A stretch of 64,000 nucleotides of DNA from an uncultured Lachnospiraceae bacterium (GTDB lineage: Bacteria > Bacillota > Clostridia > Lachnospirales > Lachnospiraceae), in assembly GCA_910578405.1 (NCBI GenBank), contig CAJTQO010000003.1, forward strand, positions 70,882-134,881, written 5' to 3'. Both the position numbers and the translations under genes were made by a program. This document shows, in pieces, positions 61,811 to 64,000 of this stretch (position 1 is the stretch's first letter; each line of letters opens with the position of its first letter). The notes under the pieces are model-generated. The model saw nothing but the letters and a program-made list of their open reading frames with translations. It was not told where the DNA came from and did no database searches.

Positions 61811-63001
61811 ATGGAAAGAAGAGTAGGAACGGTATCGAGGGGAATTCGTTGTCCGATAATACGCAAGGGCGACAACTTAGTGGAAATTGTCACAGACAGT
61901 GTATTGGAAGCGGCGCAGAGTGAGGGATTTGCGATTCGTGACCGGGATGTGGTTGCGGTGACGGAATCCATTGTAGCCAGGGCGCAGGGGAATTATGCAA
62001 CGGTGGAGGCCATTGCGGAGGATGTGCGCACAAAGTTGGGCGGGGGAACGATTGGCGTTATTTTCCCGATTTTGTCCAGGAACCGCTTTGCAATCTGCTT
62101 AAGGGGGATTGCAATGGGAGCGTCCAAGGTGGTGTTGATGTTAAGTTATCCCAGTGATGAAGTAGGGAATGAGTTGGTGTCTTTGGATCAGTTGGATGCG
62201 GCGGGGGTAAATCCTTACAGTGATGTGCTTACGCTGGAAAAGTATCGGGAGTTGTTTGGAGAAAATAAACATCCTTTTACCGGGGTGGATTATGTGGATT
62301 ATTACGGAAAGCTGATTCAGGAAGCAGGCGCGGAGGTAGAGATTATTTTTGCCAACGACTGCCGCAGCATTCTGCCTTATACAAAAAAAGTGCTGCATTG
62401 CGATATCCACACAAGAGTGCGCACGAAACGGCTTTTGATGGAAGCGGGCGCGGAAGTGGCGCTTGGGCTGGACAATATTTTAAACGGCCCAATCCATGGA
62501 AGCGGATGCAACGAGGAGTACGGGCTGCTTGGCTCCAACAAGTCAACGGAAGATACCGTAAAGCTTTTTCCAAGGAAATGCACCGGACTGGTAATGGATA
62601 TCCAAAAGGAAATCCTGGACAGGACAGGGAAACATGTGGAAGTGATGGTATATGGGGACGGGGCTTTTAAGGATCCGGTAGGAAAAATATGGGAGCTGGC
62701 AGACCCGTGCGTATCTCCGGCGAGTACGCCTGGGCTGGAGGGAACGCCCAATGAGCTGAAACTGAAATATTTGGCGGATAATGATTTCGGGAATTTGTCC
62801 GGTAAGGAGCTGCGGGAGGCAATTTCCAACCGGATTAGGGAAAAGAAAGAGAATCTGGTGGGAGATATGGCTTCCCAGGGAACTACGCCCAGAAGGTTAA
62901 CGGATTTGATTGGTTCTTTGTGTGATTTAACAAGCGGTTCCGGGGATAAGGGGACTCCTGTGATTTTGGTGCAGGGATACTTTGACAATTATGTGAGTTA
63001 A
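61811..63001 (+). CDS. CofE-like coenzyme F420-0:L-glutamate ligase family protein
   Basis: 396 residues, longer than the archaeal CofE. N-terminal pattern (IRCPIIRKGDNLVEIV, VAVTESIVARAQGNYATV) and SRNRFAICLRGIA place it in the F420_ligase family. The C-terminal part (about 230-396) has a GxGxN-type stretch (GPIHGSGCNEEYGLLGSNKS) and TTPRRLTDLIGSLCDLTSGS. CofE adds glutamates to F420 in methanogens and actinobacteria; Firmicutes of this kind lack F420, so the true substrate is probably different (a folate-like or other gamma-glutamyl acceptor is a guess). SD GGAGAAAAAGG. It is single-gene. Confidence 0.85.
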   Translation: MERRVGTVSRGIRCPIIRKGDNLVEIVTDSVLEAAQSEGFAIRDRDVVAVTESIVARAQGNYATVEAIAEDVRTKLGGGTIGVIFPILSRNRFAICLRGIAMGASKVVLMLSYPSDEVGNELVSLDQLDAAGVNPYSDVLTLEKYRELFGENKHPFTGVDYVDYYGKLIQEAGAEVEIIFANDCRSILPYTKKVLHCDIHTRVRTKRLLMEAGAEVALGLDNILNGPIHGSGCNEEYGLLGSNKSTEDTVKLFPRKCTGLVMDIQKEILDRTGKHVEVMVYGDGAFKDPVGKIWELADPCVSPASTPGLEGTPNELKLKYLADNDFGNLSGKELREAISNRIREKKENLVGDMASQGTTPRRLTDLIGSLCDLTSGSGDKGTPVILVQGYFDNYVS

Positions 63002-63027
63002 GCGTCCTGCACAGAAAAGGATAGTGG

Positions 63028-63066
63028 AAAACCTTCGGCTCTTTTTAAGAACCGGAGGTTTTTTGG
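63028..63066 (+). terminator. Terminator after the CofE-like gene
   Basis: AAAACCTTCGG (63028-63038) pairs with CCGGAGGTTTT (63052-63062), with one G-U pair, followed by T's. Confidence 0.7.
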
Positions 63067-63150
63067 CTGTTTCCGGCAAATGAATTGAAAGAATACGGAC
63101 TGTGGGCGGGTTGGGATATATTTGGACAGTGGCGCAAGGGTAAGGCGGAG

Positions 63151-63212
63151 CTTACTGTTTTATGCAGAAAAGGGGATGCTGCATAAAACAGTAAGTTTTG
63201 CAGCATCCCCTT
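63151..63212 (+). repeat. Two overlapping, mutually exclusive inverted repeats
   Basis: IR1: CTTACTGTTTTATGCAG (63151-63167) with its exact complement at 63179-63195. IR2: AAGGGGATGCTGCA (63170-63183) with its exact complement at 63199-63212. They share 63179-63183, so only one can form. They lie between the CofE-like and cyclophilin genes. Confidence 0.85.
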
Positions 63213-63279
63213 CGATATGCTTTGGCAGGAAATACACTGTCAAATATTTTCAAAGATGAATTATTTCCATAAGGATGAA

Positions 63280-63801
63280 TTAGTGTTTTTCCGGTTCCGG
63301 GTATTCCACGCCGAAACATTCTACGGTAACGGTCTGCATCACCTGGTCCTCTAACGGTCTGTCGGAGTAATCCGTATTGGTTTCCGCGATGCGGTTTACG
63401 ACTTCCAGTCCTTCCACTACCTTTCCAAACGCCGCATAAGAACCGTCTAAGTGCGGGCTTGTCTTGTGCATAATGAAAAACTGTGAGCCGGCGGAGTTGG
63501 GCTCCATGCTTCTGGCCATGGAAAGTACGCCTGCATCGTGTTTCAGGTTATTTTCAAAGCCGTTTCCGCTAAATTCTCCTTTGATGCAGTAATCCGGGCC
63601 GCCCATTCCGGTGCCTTGCGGGTCGCCGCCCTGAATCATAAAGCCACGGATAACCCGGTGGAAAATCAGGCCGTCATAAAAATGCTGTTTGATTAGGCTG
63701 ATAAAATTGTTGACTGTGTTAGGGGCGGTTTCCGGGTAAAGCTCTGCTTTGATAACTCCGCCGTCTTTCATGGTAAATGTGACCATTGGATTTTGTGCCA
63801 T
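63280..63801 (-). CDS. Cyclophilin-type peptidyl-prolyl isomerase
   Basis: 173 residues of the cyclophilin fold: FHRVIRGFMIQGGDPQGTG (about 49-67) with the catalytic Arg, an SMEPNSAGSQFFI stretch and LDGSYAAFGKV. No signal peptide, so it is cytoplasmic. It catalyses cis-trans isomerisation of X-Pro bonds as a folding helper. It is convergent with the CofE-like gene. The bases 63802-64000 hold no gene I can support. Confidence 0.94.
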   Translation of the reverse strand: MAQNPMVTFTMKDGGVIKAELYPETAPNTVNNFISLIKQHFYDGLIFHRVIRGFMIQGGDPQGTGMGGPDYCIKGEFSGNGFENNLKHDAGVLSMARSMEPNSAGSQFFIMHKTSPHLDGSYAAFGKVVEGLEVVNRIAETNTDYSDRPLEDQVMQTVTVECFGVEYPEPEKH

Positions 63802-64000
63802 TGTCCTGCTTCCCTTCTGCTTAGATATAGTTTATGATAAAAATATTCTATTATATTTTATCCGATTAAGGCTGGTTAGTAAATAGGTGAATGTATGTTA
63901 GGGAAAATAGTTTTTTTGATATGGGATAAGAAATTGCTGGAAAGGGCTGTGGAATGGAAACGCGGCATGGATGCAGGGAGCGATGCAGTTCATATATGGG

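Overview
The window looks like chromosomal DNA of an anaerobic Clostridia member, most likely Lachnospiraceae. The support is gene content: high-molecular-weight rubredoxin, FeoAB, VanW, CarD, a rapZ-whiA-crh block, DUF1846 and many SD-led genes with purine-rich leaders. It is inferred from family knowledge and not from a database search. I saw no tRNA, rRNA, prophage, transposase or CRISPR array.

Layout. 1-8.5 kb: a kinase-like mini-protein, an ECF sigma/anti-sigma pair, a FIST sensor with a soluble chemoreceptor-like protein (minus strand), two redox proteins and an unrecognised gene. 8.5-21.6 kb: an inverted-repeat element, DUF4236, feoA-feoB, TraX-like and zinc-ribbon membrane proteins, a C39-like peptidase, an ANT(6)-like nucleotidyltransferase, two cell-envelope proteins, CarD, an NSS transporter, a VanW protein and a small conserved ORF. 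21.6-27.7 kb: an envelope-signalling cluster (VCBS-like exported protein, OmpR regulator, histidine kinase, membrane-anchored protein), then an amidase-deacetylase fusion gene broken by a frameshift.

28.1-40.9 kb: the dominant feature is a chemosensory locus. A dCache-type MCP and an FMN-binding lipoprotein precede a probable single operon: HD-GYP regulator, PAS histidine kinase, degenerate HD-GYP regulator, CheR, CheB, CheY-like, CheA, CheW, MCP. No flagellar gene is present; the outputs suggest cyclic-di-GMP turnover or another non-flagellar role. 41-52.3 kb: ferritin-like protein, DUF3892, DUF1846, FtsH, UvrC and a PocR-type hybrid kinase with a partner regulator.

52.5-57.9 kb: a carbon-catabolite/cell-wall operon, hprK-ROK kinase-murB-rapZ-whiA-crh, with a consensus promoter and a terminator. 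58-64 kb: lipid kinase, fructose-bisphosphate aldolase, a 191-nt direct repeat pair in a gene-free stretch, XRE and BlaI-type regulators, a CofE-like ligase, a pair of mutually exclusive hairpins and a cyclophilin.

The best candidates for something new are the che/HD-GYP operon with its dead HD-GYP paralogue, the 191-nt duplicated element with a covarying hairpin after fba, the FIST/soluble-MCP pair, and the overlapping alternative hairpins near 63.2 kb.
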